Shown here: in pieces, positions 52,903-62,940 of the stretch | Layout: every line of letters starts with the position of its first letter | How positions within the stretch are numbered: position 1 is the stretch's first letter | Assembly (NCBI GenBank): GCA_023664605.1 | Contig: JAMPFF010000001.1 | Location: 48,106-112,105 of the forward strand | Direction of reading: 5' to 3' | Source: Clostridium sp. | Lineage (GTDB): Bacteria; Bacillota; Clostridia; Lachnospirales; Lachnospiraceae | DNA length: 64,000 nt | Notes under the pieces: generated by a model | What the model was told of the DNA's origin: nothing | Seen by the model: only the letters and a program-made list of their open reading frames with translations | Databases searched by the model: none | Translations under genes and position numbers: made by a program

Positions 52903-54090
52903 TTATACTTCAAATAGTCTTTCAAATCCCCTTTGATAAGAAAAGCTTTCCTGCACTTTCTTTTGTCCCGCCGCCGCTATCCGCTGTCTTTCCTCCTCAT
53001 GCTGCAAATAATAGCTTATTTTATCCAGACATTCCTGCAGACTCCGAAATGTCGCAATTTCTTCCCCTTCACGGAAAGCTTCCGCAATTTCCGGCTGCCA
53101 GTTCGTCAGCATAAATCCGCCGCACGCCATGCAATCCAGCACTCTGAGCGGGATTCCTGAATGTATGGAACGCAGCGTCAGATTCAAGTTAATCCTGCTT
53201 TCTGCAAACACAAGCGGCATCTGTGTATGATAATCGACAGTGCCTTTATGATGGCGGGATAATAGTGGTATCCCCTGCAAATCAGAAGCCGTATACAGAC
53301 TGAAACGATATTGTTCTCCAAATGCTGACGCTGTCTGCACTAAAAGCTCTCGTCTTTCTTCTACCGTGACTTTCTTTTCCAGTATCTTTGCCAAAACCAC
53401 GTCCTCCGGTTTGGCAAAATAATCTTCTCCCAATCCAAACCCCTGTTCTTCCAGCATCTCCGAAAGAACGTTAAATTCCGTCCTGTTTTGTTCCACCGCT
53501 TCTCGCAGATAATCCCCTTGATAGGAAAAGCACTGTTTTTGCAGCGCCTGGCTCCATACGTTTTCCTCCCCTTGCGGGAATAATTTATCATAGTAATTAT
53601 GCTCATCCGTATACAGAGAACCTATAAAAGAAATATCGCACTGATACTTTGTCCGCTCTGTATTGGAAGCCTGACGAATCGCATCCGCAAAAACATCCGC
53701 GTCCACCGCAAGAGGCACATGGTACACAGTCTGTACGCCGTACTGCTGTAGATTTTCCACCAATTTTCTATCAAAAATGCCGATATGGTTACAGGGCAGC
53801 ATAACCAGCTTGGCATACAGCGTAAAATGCGGACAGTCATATACCCACGCATAATAGGGAATCTCCACCGTATCGCAAATCATGGAAATAATGGGAAAAT
53901 AATCAAAAGAAATGACAGCCTCTATACCCTGCTCATAAATATAGGGTATCATCTGCGCGGCAAGCTCCATATCCCTCGTATAATGACTGCATTTCTTACT
54001 AAACGGAATAATTTCAAATCCAAGCTTTCTTAAATTATCACTTAAAATCTGTTCACTATTGGATTTCCATGAATATAATAGTAGTTTCAA
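52903..54090 (-). CDS. CgeB/DUF3880-type glycosyltransferase
   Basis: The protein has 395 residues with the same layout as 50178-51338: MKLLLYSWKSNSEQIL, VISFDYFPIIS, WVYDCPHFTLY and NLTLRSIHSGIPLRVLDC, then GGFMLTNWQ. The two genes lie on opposite strands about 1.6 kb apart and are obvious paralogues. Confidence 0.85.
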   Translation of the reverse strand: MKLLLYSWKSNSEQILSDNLRKLGFEIIPFSKKCSHYTRDMELAAQMIPYIYEQGIEAVISFDYFPIISMICDTVEIPYYAWVYDCPHFTLYAKLVMLPCNHIGIFDRKLVENLQQYGVQTVYHVPLAVDADVFADAIRQASNTERTKYQCDISFIGSLYTDEHNYYDKLFPQGEENVWSQALQKQCFSYQGDYLREAVEQNRTEFNVLSEMLEEQGFGLGEDYFAKPEDVVLAKILEKKVTVEERRELLVQTASAFGEQYRFSLYTASDLQGIPLLSRHHKGTVDYHTQMPLVFAESRINLNLTLRSIHSGIPLRVLDCMACGGFMLTNWQPEIAEAFREGEEIATFRSLQECLDKISYYLQHEEERQRIAAAGQKKVQESFSYQRGFERLFEV

Positions 54091-54114
54091 CGACCGCTCC
54101 TTCTATGCTTTGCA

Positions 54115-55290
54115 CTAACTATTCCATAAATAGTCATTCAACATCTTTGAAAACTTCACCGCGCCATAATAATTCAAATGTGTCGCATCATAATAGCAGG
54201 CTCTTTCCTTTGCAATTTCGTGGTCTTTCCAATCCAAAAATACAAAGGGATACTGTTTTTGATACTCCTGCATAACATCATAAAATATTGTCTGCCATTC
54301 GGCATACGCCTCTTTCTGCATCTCTTCCGTCTCTATGTACTTGGGTATTAAAATTGCAAAAATTTTCATTTTCGGATTAATTCTATATGCCAACTCTAAC
54401 AGCCTATAAAAATATACGGTATTTTCCTGTATGGTTTCCTGATATACATTTTTTACAATACTTGTATATACCTGATGTTCTTTTATATCCTTTTCTTTAA
54501 CGATTCTTGCCCTTTCATATAGTTTTAGGGGATTCCTAAATTCCTGATACTTTGTTTTTTCATGCACATTATCAAAAATCTGCTCCCAAGCAGCCATCTT
54601 TTCCCGTGTAATTCCTTTCAAACTCTGTTCCTGCAATACCATCTGCAGTTCTTCAAACCGGTATGGAATATTTTTGTTTTTGGAAAAATTATGGGCATCC
54701 CGCATAAAACCGCCGTCATTATAATACTGTGTAATCGCTTTACTCATAGAAACATCAAAATTAAAATATGTATAATCATACATATCAATAATCAGGTATT
54801 TCATATCTGCAATTTTTTCCGGATAATGTAAAAAGCAATGCTCCAGAGTTTTAAAGTTATAATAAATATCCTGAGAAGAAACCGCTAAATTGCAGAATGC
54901 GCCATCGAAACACCGCGGCATGATTCCGCAATAAGCATGTGAAATACCCAATATCATACCATCATATCTGGATATCAAAGGATTTTTCATCACTCTATCT
55001 ACTACCATAGGCGGTACAATGGCATGGTACACCGCATAAAAATTAATGATTTTACTATCATCCCCCCCTATCAGGCAAACCAGCAATTCATACAAATATT
55101 CTGCATGTTTTTCCTCCTGCATGGCTATGATAATCCAGTCGCAGTCTGACAGCATATCCGCCCTCAATTCCTCCGGTCCATTATCATCATCCCAATAAAC
55201 GGTCTTTGCAACTGCGCTTTCGTCTCTAAGAGCGCACCGCACCAGACCCATATCTTCTTTTTTACCAATCAGTAAAACTTTCATCTTCAT
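54115..55290 (-). CDS. SGNH/GDSL-like protein with N-terminal Rossmann-like region, phase-variable
   Basis: The protein has about 391 residues. The first 100 residues look like a diverged form of the shared module (VLLIGKKEDMGLVRCAL, DWIIIAMQE). The remainder ends with DATHLNYYGAVKFSKML, the Asp-His block of SGNH-type acyl esterases and transferases, and has LGISHAYCG as a possible nucleophile region. It may add or remove acyl groups from the glycan; moderate confidence. A G7 tract (55062-55068, codon about 74) encodes IGGDDS and is in frame. The ATG at 55290 best fits the AAAGG spacing. Confidence 0.65.
   Translation of the reverse strand: MKMKVLLIGKKEDMGLVRCALRDESAVAKTVYWDDDNGPEELRADMLSDCDWIIIAMQEEKHAEYLYELLVCLIGGDDSKIINFYAVYHAIVPPMVVDRVMKNPLISRYDGMILGISHAYCGIMPRCFDGAFCNLAVSSQDIYYNFKTLEHCFLHYPEKIADMKYLIIDMYDYTYFNFDVSMSKAITQYYNDGGFMRDAHNFSKNKNIPYRFEELQMVLQEQSLKGITREKMAAWEQIFDNVHEKTKYQEFRNPLKLYERARIVKEKDIKEHQVYTSIVKNVYQETIQENTVYFYRLLELAYRINPKMKIFAILIPKYIETEEMQKEAYAEWQTIFYDVMQEYQKQYPFVFLDWKDHEIAKERACYYDATHLNYYGAVKFSKMLNDYLWNS
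55062..55068 (-). repeat. Poly-G7 tract (coding strand), gene in frame
   Basis: Seven C on the plus strand; coding strand reads ATA GGG GGG GAT. A shift of one base would remove the SGNH-like part. Confidence 0.75.
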
Positions 55291-55411
55291 TACCATGCCT
55301 TTTTCACACTAGGAGTTTCGCGAATGCTAACCGTAAATATAAAGAATAGCTTTCTCACGCTAAATATGATACTATAAAGTATAAAACTATACTACCACAA
55401 AGGAACAAATT

Positions 55412-57610
55412 ATGCACCCGATATCTGTATGTATCATAGCTAAAAATGAAGAAGCAAGAATCGAAAAATGCCTTTCCTCCATCAAACCATGCGGTTTTGA
55501 GATTGTCGTTGTGGACACCGGTTCTACCGACAGGACGAAAGAAATTGCCGCTAAATACGCGGACAAGGTTCTGGACTTTGTCTGGTGCGACGATTTTAGC
55601 GCGGCAAGGAACTTTTCACTGCAGGCGGCTTCCAACAACTGGATTTTCATGATGGACTGCGACGAATGGATTAAGACAATCGATGTGGAAGAACTGAACT
55701 TTTTCAGGAAACATCATGCCGACAGCGTCGGGGCTATTTCCAGAGAAAATCTGATAACGACAAACGGACAGCTGACTTTAAATAATACCGATTATACGGA
55801 ACGCTTCTTTAACCGGAAGCTTTATCACTATGTCGGCATTATCCACGAGCAGCTTAGACCCATCCGCGGCAGCGATTTTCCCTGTCTTTTACTGCATACG
55901 ACGATTGAGCATACCGGCTATGATATGACGCCGGAAGAACAGCTTGCCAAGGGGAAACGCAATCTTACCCTTTTGCACAAGCAGTTGGAAGAAGAAGGTG
56001 AAAATCCCTATATTTACTACCAGTTAGGCAAGGGATATGAAATCGTCGAAGATTACAAAGCCGCCTGCGAATACTACGGCAAGGGGCTGTATTTTGACGT
56101 GGACCCCGAACTTGCCTATGTACAGGCTATGGTCGTTTCCTATGGCAATGCCCTGTTACGCACGGAACAGACAGAAACCGCCTTGGGATTTGAATCCATC
56201 TATGACACCTTTTGCTCTTCTGCGGATTTTGTTTATCTGATGGGGCGCATCTATATGGCGAATGAGTTGTACCCACAGGCGGTCGAGCAGTTTTTAAAAG
56301 CAACGACCATAGAAAATTGTAAATTTCACGGTGCAAACAGCTTTCTAAGCTTTTATCATATCGGTCTTATCTTTGAAAAATTAGGCGATACCGCTAATGC
56401 TGATGTGTACTTTAGAAAATGCGGCGATTTTCCGCCTGCCTTGGAAAAACTATCCCGCGTACGGATTGTTGTATTGGAAGGCGGCAATTTTATCCTGCAA
56501 TACATTACGGAACAATACCGCAAAGCTTTTGAAAAAATGGGATATGAAGTTTTTCTCTACCCGAAAGATGTCAATACGCAGGAAGATTTTCAAAAATATA
56601 CCGAGCAGCTTTTTCTGTTCCATGAAAATGGGCTGGACTTTGCTTTTACCATGAATAACCGCTGTTTCGACTGGCAAAATACCGACGGAACTTTTCTCTG
56701 GGATGTATGGAATGTTCCCTGCTTCAACCTGCTCGTTGACCATCCCGTACACTATTTTGACTCGCTGGATAAAAGTCCTGATTATGGTGTCGTTATCTGC
56801 TCCGACAGGAACCATGTGTCCTACGTTAAACGCTTCTACCCTAATGTACAGAATGCGCTCTTCATCCCTACTGCCGGGGTAGAGTTTCACCCTGATGCAC
56901 TGAAAAAACCAATAATAAATCGTTCTATTGATGTTCTTTTTATAGGCAGTTTGAAGCTTACGACCGACTATGCTTTCGACGATTTAGACCATCAGGTCAT
57001 CAATTATCTGCTGACGCATTCGGAACAGACTTACGAGCAGGCGCTTGAAAAATGTTTACAGGCAGCTTCCATACAACTGCCGGATTCCGAACTCAAAGAA
57101 GTTATGCAAAACCACCGCCATGTCGATATATTTATTAGTGCATATTATCGAATGGAAATCATACGCCGGTTAGTGGAAGCCGGTATCACGGTGACCGTAT
57201 ACGGAGAAGGCTGGCAAAACACAGATTTTTATGACGACCCGCATTTTATCTGCCATCCCGGTTCCGTTCCTTTCGAGGACGGACTTGCCCTTATGGAAGA
57301 TAGTAAAATAGTCCTGAATCAAATGTCATGGTTTAAGGACGGCGCAACCGAGCGTATCTTCAATGCCATGCTGCAGGGGGCTGTCAGCCTGACCGACGAC
57401 AGTATCTATCTTCGCGAGGCATTAACGGACGGAAAAGACGTTGTCTTTTATTCTCTGAAAGGATTGGATGGATTGTCTGCCATTGTGGTAGACTTATTGC
57501 AAAATCCTGATAAAATGCAATATATTGCAGATAATGGATATCAGACGGCACGCGCCGGACATACCTGGGAACACCGCGCAGCGCAATTACTGGAGGCTTT
57601 TTATGGATAA
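55412..57610 (+). CDS. Bidomain glycosyltransferase: GT2 with TPR-like repeats plus CgeB/DUF3880-type domain
   Basis: The protein has 732 residues. Residues 1-220 form a SunS-like GT2 domain (ISVCIIAKNEEARIEKCL, VVDTGSTDRTKEIA, DFSAARNFSLQA, MMDCDEW). TPR-like helical repeats lie at about 190-340. The second half (about 350-732) is a CgeB/DUF3880-type GT-B domain (NLLVDHPVHYFDSL, DVLFIGSLKLTT, FNAMLQGAVSLTDDS). Soluble, so it acts in the cytoplasm. The N-terminal half is paralogous to 61827-62897 and the C-terminal half to 60553-61743, as if those were split or fused from it. Confidence 0.85.
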   Translation: MHPISVCIIAKNEEARIEKCLSSIKPCGFEIVVVDTGSTDRTKEIAAKYADKVLDFVWCDDFSAARNFSLQAASNNWIFMMDCDEWIKTIDVEELNFFRKHHADSVGAISRENLITTNGQLTLNNTDYTERFFNRKLYHYVGIIHEQLRPIRGSDFPCLLLHTTIEHTGYDMTPEEQLAKGKRNLTLLHKQLEEEGENPYIYYQLGKGYEIVEDYKAACEYYGKGLYFDVDPELAYVQAMVVSYGNALLRTEQTETALGFESIYDTFCSSADFVYLMGRIYMANELYPQAVEQFLKATTIENCKFHGANSFLSFYHIGLIFEKLGDTANADVYFRKCGDFPPALEKLSRVRIVVLEGGNFILQYITEQYRKAFEKMGYEVFLYPKDVNTQEDFQKYTEQLFLFHENGLDFAFTMNNRCFDWQNTDGTFLWDVWNVPCFNLLVDHPVHYFDSLDKSPDYGVVICSDRNHVSYVKRFYPNVQNALFIPTAGVEFHPDALKKPIINRSIDVLFIGSLKLTTDYAFDDLDHQVINYLLTHSEQTYEQALEKCLQAASIQLPDSELKEVMQNHRHVDIFISAYYRMEIIRRLVEAGITVTVYGEGWQNTDFYDDPHFICHPGSVPFEDGLALMEDSKIVLNQMSWFKDGATERIFNAMLQGAVSLTDDSIYLREALTDGKDVVFYSLKGLDGLSAIVVDLLQNPDKMQYIADNGYQTARAGHTWEHRAAQLLEAFYG

Positions 57611-58643
57611 ATTAATCAGCATCATCATCCCCTGTTATAATGTAGCAGCATATATTGACCGCTGTTTTCAATCTATCCTTGCACAGACGATAGGTTTTGA
57701 TAAGCTGGAGATTATTCTGGTGGATGACTGCTCCACCGACCATACATGGGAGAAACTGACCGCGATTGAGGCTTCTTATCCGGAATCCGTCATGATTATC
57801 CACTGTGATGAGAACGGGCATCAGGGTACGGCGAGAAATATCGGCATGGAATACGCCTCCGCTCCCTACATCGGCTTTGTGGATTCTGATGACTGGATTG
57901 AGCCGGATATGTATGAGAAATTATACGATAAACTGGTGTCATATGAATGCGATATCGCTATGTGCCAGGATTTACGTGACCCCGGAAATATCACGGTAAC
58001 ACCAGAAATGAGACTAACCGGAGCATCGGACCGCATACTCCAGATTGATACGGTAGATAAAAGAAAGACTTTTCTGGTCTGCAGCTCCATTGGCTACGGT
58101 CCATGCAATAAACTATATACCCGTGAGCTTCTTTATGGAAACGACATTCGTTTCCCCAACCACCTTGCTTATGAAGACCCATTTTTTTGCATGTTCTTAT
58201 ATTTCTATGCCAATAGGGTCTATATATTAGAGGAACAGCTGTACCATTACTTCATCAATCCGGCTTCAACAACTTTAAAGCCGGACGCCGCACATCATCT
58301 TCATATTTTAGATGCGGATATACTGCTCTGGGCGGAATGTGACAAACGGGGATTTTTGGAAATATACCGTCAGGAACTGGAATACCAGTTTCTCTGCTTA
58401 TGTTATTTATCCGGACTAAAAATGCTGAGTCTGCGTCTTACCAAACCGCCGTATGACTTTTTTCTGCGGCTGAAAGCAGAAACATTGAAAAGAGTGCCGG
58501 ATTACCATAACAATCCTTATATCAAGGATTATATAACCGAATTTAACCAAGCATTATTACAGACATTAGAACTGCCTATCAGTGAGCAGGATTTAGAATC
58601 TATCTGTTCTACCATACGGCAGAAAACCTTAACTAATACCTGA
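57603..58643 (+). CDS. GT2 glycosyltransferase
   Basis: The protein has 346 residues. Motifs: ISIIIPCYNVAAYIDRCF, LVDDCSTDHTW, GFVDSDDWIEPDMYEKL. The ATG at 57603 overlaps the preceding stop by 8 nt; a longer frame to 57525 is a shadow of the upstream gene. The next gene begins with a near-identical domain. Confidence 0.9.
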   Translation: MDKLISIIIPCYNVAAYIDRCFQSILAQTIGFDKLEIILVDDCSTDHTWEKLTAIEASYPESVMIIHCDENGHQGTARNIGMEYASAPYIGFVDSDDWIEPDMYEKLYDKLVSYECDIAMCQDLRDPGNITVTPEMRLTGASDRILQIDTVDKRKTFLVCSSIGYGPCNKLYTRELLYGNDIRFPNHLAYEDPFFCMFLYFYANRVYILEEQLYHYFINPASTTLKPDAAHHLHILDADILLWAECDKRGFLEIYRQELEYQFLCLCYLSGLKMLSLRLTKPPYDFFLRLKAETLKRVPDYHNNPYIKDYITEFNQALLQTLELPISEQDLESICSTIRQKTLTNT

Positions 58644-58657
58644 AAGGATTTCAGAAC

Positions 58658-60556
58658 ATGGATAAACTTATCAGCATCATCATACCCTGCTACAATGTTG
58701 AGGCTTACATCGACCGGTGCTTTACCTCCATTGCGGCACAAACAATCGGTTTAGACAAACTGGAAGTCATCCTCATAGATGACTGCTCCACCGACCATAC
58801 ATGGGAAAAACTGACTGCAATCGAAACTTCTTATCCGGAATCCGTTATGATTATCCATTGTGATGAAAACGGACATCAGGGCCGGGCCAGAAATATCGGT
58901 ATGGAATATGCTTCCGCTCCCTATATCGGCTTTGTGGATTCTGATGACTGGGTGGAACCGGATATGTATGAGAAACTATATCAAAAAATGCGGACACATC
59001 CCTGTGATATTGTAATGTGCAAAAACTGGCGCGATTACGGCTATGCCAACCAGTCAATAGAGCCTAAATTAACCGGTGAAACAGACCGTCTTTTTGAAAT
59101 CAATACTACCGATAAGAGAAAAACTTTTCTGGTCTGTCTTTCCATGGGCGCTTTCGTCTGGGATAAACTGTACACACGGGATTTTTTGATGCAAAACCAA
59201 ATTTTTTTCCCGGAAGGGTTTGCCTATGAAGACCATTTTTTCATAGTGATGCTCCATCTTTATGCGAAGAAAATATATATTTTGGAAGAAAGGCTATACC
59301 ACTATTATGTAAATCCACACTCCATTGTGCTGTCGCCAAACGCCTCTCACCACTTTCATATCCTAACCGTGGATACCATGTTATGGGAAGAATGCGACAG
59401 GCGGGGATTTTTACAGACATACCGCAAAGAACTGGAATATACATTCCTGACGCTTTGCTATCTGGCAGGTTTAAAAGTTATCAGCCTGCGCTTTACCAGG
59501 CTTCCTTATGACTTTTTTTTACAACTGAAAGAAGAAACATTGAAACGTGTGCCGGATTATCATGCAAACCCTTATATTGGAGACTATGTAACGGAATTTA
59601 ATCAGGTTTTATTACAACTGCTGGATGTTCCGGTTACAGAAGCGCAGCTACAGGCATTCTGCGATGCTTTGCGAAAAAAAAGCTGTCAGGGTATCCTGTC
59701 GATTTACGTTATGACCCATGTAAAATTTGACCCGCCGCAGAATCCTATTTACCACCCTCTGCACGTCGGCCATGCCCTGCACGAAGATTTAGGCTACCCC
59801 GGCGATGATACGGGCGATAACATTTCCGATTTAAACATGTATTACAGCGAACTGACCGGCCTGTATTGGACTTGGAAAAATGTACAGAATACGGAATATA
59901 TCGGGCTATGCCATTACCGCAGATACTTCTTAAACGATAAAAACAGCATTATGACAAAAGCGGATTTCATACCGATTCTTGCTAAATATCAGGTTATTAT
60001 TTCACAGCCTGTTACATCCGAGAAATGCTATCGTGACGGCTACGGCGAAGCACATAATATCCATGACTTAGAAGCGGTCGGCGCAGCTATCAAACAGCTT
60101 TATCCCGACTGTGTACCGATTTTTAATGAAGTACTAAATGGCTGCAAACTTTACTGCGGCAATCTCTTTGTCACAACCAAAGAACTATTTGACGATTATG
60201 CCGAGTGGCTTTTTTCCATATTCGATGTGGCTTCCAAGCAGATTGACACAAGTTCCTATGACGATTACCATAAACGTGTCTACGGCTTTTTATCGGAACA
60301 GCTTTTATATGTCTGGGTTCGATACCGGAATCTGACTTATTATGAGGCGCCTATTGGATTTACGCAGGAAAAAGCGGAGACTTTATCCTTAAAAGAACAG
60401 TTGGCCGCTCTATTAAAAGAGCATAAAATAGAAGAAGCACGTACCTTATTTTTAGAGACAATGAAACACCGTCCGGACGTAATGCTGCCGGGTTCCGATT
60501 TTAACCGGGAACTGGCTGCCTATTATAACCTTATTATGGAGGAGCAGAAGAAATGA
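58658..60556 (+). CDS. GT2 glycosyltransferase fused to a DUF4422 domain
   Basis: The protein has 632 residues. Residues 1-340 closely match the preceding GT2 protein, including GFVDSDDWVEPDMYEKL. From about 347 there is a DUF4422 glycosyltransferase-like domain (SIYVMTHVKFDPP, GDNISDLNMYYSELTGLYW, GLCHYRRYFL). A duplication followed by fusion is the simplest history. It overlaps the next gene by 4 nt. Confidence 0.9.
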   Translation: MDKLISIIIPCYNVEAYIDRCFTSIAAQTIGLDKLEVILIDDCSTDHTWEKLTAIETSYPESVMIIHCDENGHQGRARNIGMEYASAPYIGFVDSDDWVEPDMYEKLYQKMRTHPCDIVMCKNWRDYGYANQSIEPKLTGETDRLFEINTTDKRKTFLVCLSMGAFVWDKLYTRDFLMQNQIFFPEGFAYEDHFFIVMLHLYAKKIYILEERLYHYYVNPHSIVLSPNASHHFHILTVDTMLWEECDRRGFLQTYRKELEYTFLTLCYLAGLKVISLRFTRLPYDFFLQLKEETLKRVPDYHANPYIGDYVTEFNQVLLQLLDVPVTEAQLQAFCDALRKKSCQGILSIYVMTHVKFDPPQNPIYHPLHVGHALHEDLGYPGDDTGDNISDLNMYYSELTGLYWTWKNVQNTEYIGLCHYRRYFLNDKNSIMTKADFIPILAKYQVIISQPVTSEKCYRDGYGEAHNIHDLEAVGAAIKQLYPDCVPIFNEVLNGCKLYCGNLFVTTKELFDDYAEWLFSIFDVASKQIDTSSYDDYHKRVYGFLSEQLLYVWVRYRNLTYYEAPIGFTQEKAETLSLKEQLAALLKEHKIEEARTLFLETMKHRPDVMLPGSDFNRELAAYYNLIMEEQKK

Positions 60557-61743
60557 GATTTGTACTATTCCACGAATACACAAGTTCCTTTAATTATTTT
60601 ATCAGCCAGATTGCAGAGGAACTGCAAAAAGGAGGGCATGAAACTTTTATACTGGACTTGCTCCACACGGATGCGCCGGGGCATTCCTTGCAGGAACTTA
60701 CCGCTTTCTGTACACGAAAAATAGACGTCGTCATTTCCATCGACCGTATTGGCATCCATGATGACTATTATATCAACCTGTGGAACCTTTTGGGCGCATG
60801 CTGCGTCAATATCCTGATGGACCATCCGCTGCGGTTTCATCCCACGATGGAACACCATCCTAATAAGTATATCCAGTTTTGTCCGGATATGGACCATGTT
60901 TCCTATGTAAAAACCTATTTCCCGGAGGTCGAACATGTGGAATTTCTCCCCCATGCGGGAACAATAGATGATGAAGAGCCGATTCCTTATACAGAAAAAG
61001 AATATGACATTTTTTTCTCGGCCACCTACTATCCACCGGACAGCAAACTGGGCGAAATTGAACAGTATGTCTGCCCAAAGGATTCACCGCTTTATCAGAT
61101 TTACATGCAGATTGCCCAACATCTGCTGACACATACCGGTGTAACCGTAGAACAGGCCGTTCTCGACATTCTTTCGGCCAACCACATGGATTTAAGCAAT
61201 GAATCCTGCCGCACCATTGTGCGTGGTATGTCGCCCATTGACTGGATGGTCAGAATGTACTATCGTTCCAGAGCCATCCAGATACTGGTAGACGCCGGTT
61301 TTCATGTGCATGTCCTTGGCAGAGGCTGGGAAGACCATCCCTGCGCAGGCGCCGATAATCTGCATATTATAAATGGACGTGTGGATTTTGCCGATACTTT
61401 CCCTTATATCCGTAATGCCAGAATCAATTTAAACGTCATGCCGTGGTTTAAGGCCGGCACACACGACAGAATCTTTAATACGATGCTTCGCCATTCCATC
61501 TGTCTGACCGATTCCAGCTCCTGGATAGATGCTCATTATACCGACAAGGAAGATATCGTTCTTTTCCACTTGGACGAACTGGAAAGGCTTCCGGAAATCG
61601 CTGATTTCTGGCTGACACACCCGGATGAGGCGGAAGTCTTGATTGCCAAAGCTAAACAGAAAACAGCCGAAAATTTTGTCTGGAAAAACTGTGTGGACTC
61701 TATTTTAGAAAGCCTTGAGCGAAATTATAATATATATGACTAA
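60553..61743 (+). CDS. CgeB/DUF3880-type glycosyltransferase
   Basis: The protein has 396 residues. It matches the C-terminal half of the protein at 55412: NILMDHPLRFHP, HVSYVKTYFPEVEHVEF, DIFFSATYYPP and FNTMLRHSICLTDSSSW. Start coupled to the previous stop (ATGA). After it, 61744-61826 contains short CATACATGAC-like repeats full of stops and nothing coding. Confidence 0.85.
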   Translation: MRFVLFHEYTSSFNYFISQIAEELQKGGHETFILDLLHTDAPGHSLQELTAFCTRKIDVVISIDRIGIHDDYYINLWNLLGACCVNILMDHPLRFHPTMEHHPNKYIQFCPDMDHVSYVKTYFPEVEHVEFLPHAGTIDDEEPIPYTEKEYDIFFSATYYPPDSKLGEIEQYVCPKDSPLYQIYMQIAQHLLTHTGVTVEQAVLDILSANHMDLSNESCRTIVRGMSPIDWMVRMYYRSRAIQILVDAGFHVHVLGRGWEDHPCAGADNLHIINGRVDFADTFPYIRNARINLNVMPWFKAGTHDRIFNTMLRHSICLTDSSSWIDAHYTDKEDIVLFHLDELERLPEIADFWLTHPDEAEVLIAKAKQKTAENFVWKNCVDSILESLERNYNIYD

Positions 61744-61826
61744 ATGACATACATGACTAATCATATACATGACATAATGACGTAATAAATAACGATAAAA
61801 TTTGTGAAATCAGAAAGTGAAGAAAT

Positions 61827-62897
61827 ATGATACCGATATCCGTCTGCATCATTGCCAAAAATGAAGAAAAAAACATAGAAAACTGTTTAAAACCCCTGCG
61901 CGCCTATGACTGGGAGATTATCGTCGTAGATACCGGTTCTGACGATAATACGAAAGAAATTGCCGTCCGCTATGCGGATAAGGTGTTGGATTATGTCTGG
62001 ACGCAGGATTTTAGCGCGGCAAGAAATTTTTCCATCGAGCAGGCTTCCCACGATATGATTCTTGTTATCGACTGTGACGAAATCTTACTCGACATTGATA
62101 TCCATGCCATTTTGGCGTTGATGCAAGAACATCCCCAATACATTGGGCGGCTATCCAGACAGAACCACTATGAGATGAATGGCACGGACAGCGTCTATAC
62201 CGACGCCGTGGAACGTCTTTTTTCCCGCCGCTATTATCACTACCGCGGTATCATCCATGAGCAGGTTGCTCCCATACAGAAAAATACGCCCGTTTACGGC
62301 ACTTACCGGATTCCCCTCCTGTTAGGCCACTGCGGCTATAACGGTAGCCCTGACGAGCTTTTAGCAAAGGCACAGCGCAATATCGACCTTTTGCTGACAG
62401 ATTTACGCAATCACCCCGACAATCCGTATACCTATTTCCAGCTCGGCCAATCCTATAATATGATACATGATGATGAAAATGCCTGTCTCTATTATAGCAA
62501 AGGACTCTCCTATGACGTAGACCCTGCGGCGGAATATGTACAGATGATGGTTATCGGCTATGGCTATGCCCTGCTCCACTTAAACCGCGCCGAAGAGGCT
62601 CTCGGGCTGGTCGGTGTCTATGACGCTTTTGCCGTCTCCGCCGACTTTGTCTCCCTGATGGGGCTTATCTATCTAAGAAACGGGCAATATATGAAAGCGC
62701 TGCTCGAATTTACTAAGGCGACCACGTTTGAAACCGCCCATGTCACAGGCGCGAATACGTTTATTCCCTCCTACAATATCGGCCTTATCAATGAAATGAT
62801 GGGAGAACCTCAGATGGCTCTTATCCATTACCGCAAATGCGGTAATTTTCCGATGGCGCTTGAGAAAATCAAATCTCTTGAAGAAAAAAAATCCTAA
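61827..62897 (+). CDS. SunS-like GT2 glycosyltransferase with TPR-like repeats
   Basis: The protein has 356 residues and is a close paralogue of the first half of 55412-57610: ISVCIIAKNEEKNIENCL, VVDTGSDDNTKEIA, DFSAARNFSIEQA, VIDCDEI, then IIHEQVAPI and TPR-like helices. Family members such as SunS glycosylate peptides in the cytoplasm. AGAAAGTGAAG before the ATG is a modest ribosome site. Confidence 0.85.
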   Translation: MIPISVCIIAKNEEKNIENCLKPLRAYDWEIIVVDTGSDDNTKEIAVRYADKVLDYVWTQDFSAARNFSIEQASHDMILVIDCDEILLDIDIHAILALMQEHPQYIGRLSRQNHYEMNGTDSVYTDAVERLFSRRYYHYRGIIHEQVAPIQKNTPVYGTYRIPLLLGHCGYNGSPDELLAKAQRNIDLLLTDLRNHPDNPYTYFQLGQSYNMIHDDENACLYYSKGLSYDVDPAAEYVQMMVIGYGYALLHLNRAEEALGLVGVYDAFAVSADFVSLMGLIYLRNGQYMKALLEFTKATTFETAHVTGANTFIPSYNIGLINEMMGEPQMALIHYRKCGNFPMALEKIKSLEEKKS

Positions 62898-62915
62898 AAA
62901 GAAAAAACGCCAAAA

Positions 62916-62940
62916 AGGAACGCTGCCAATCAGCGTTCCT
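62916..62940. terminator. Terminator shared by convergent genes
   Basis: AGGAACGCTG/CAGCGTTCCT forms a 10-bp perfect stem around a 5-nt loop. On the minus strand it is followed by TTTTTGGCGTTTTTT, a good terminator for the licD gene, whose stop codon lies inside the hairpin. Confidence 0.85.
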
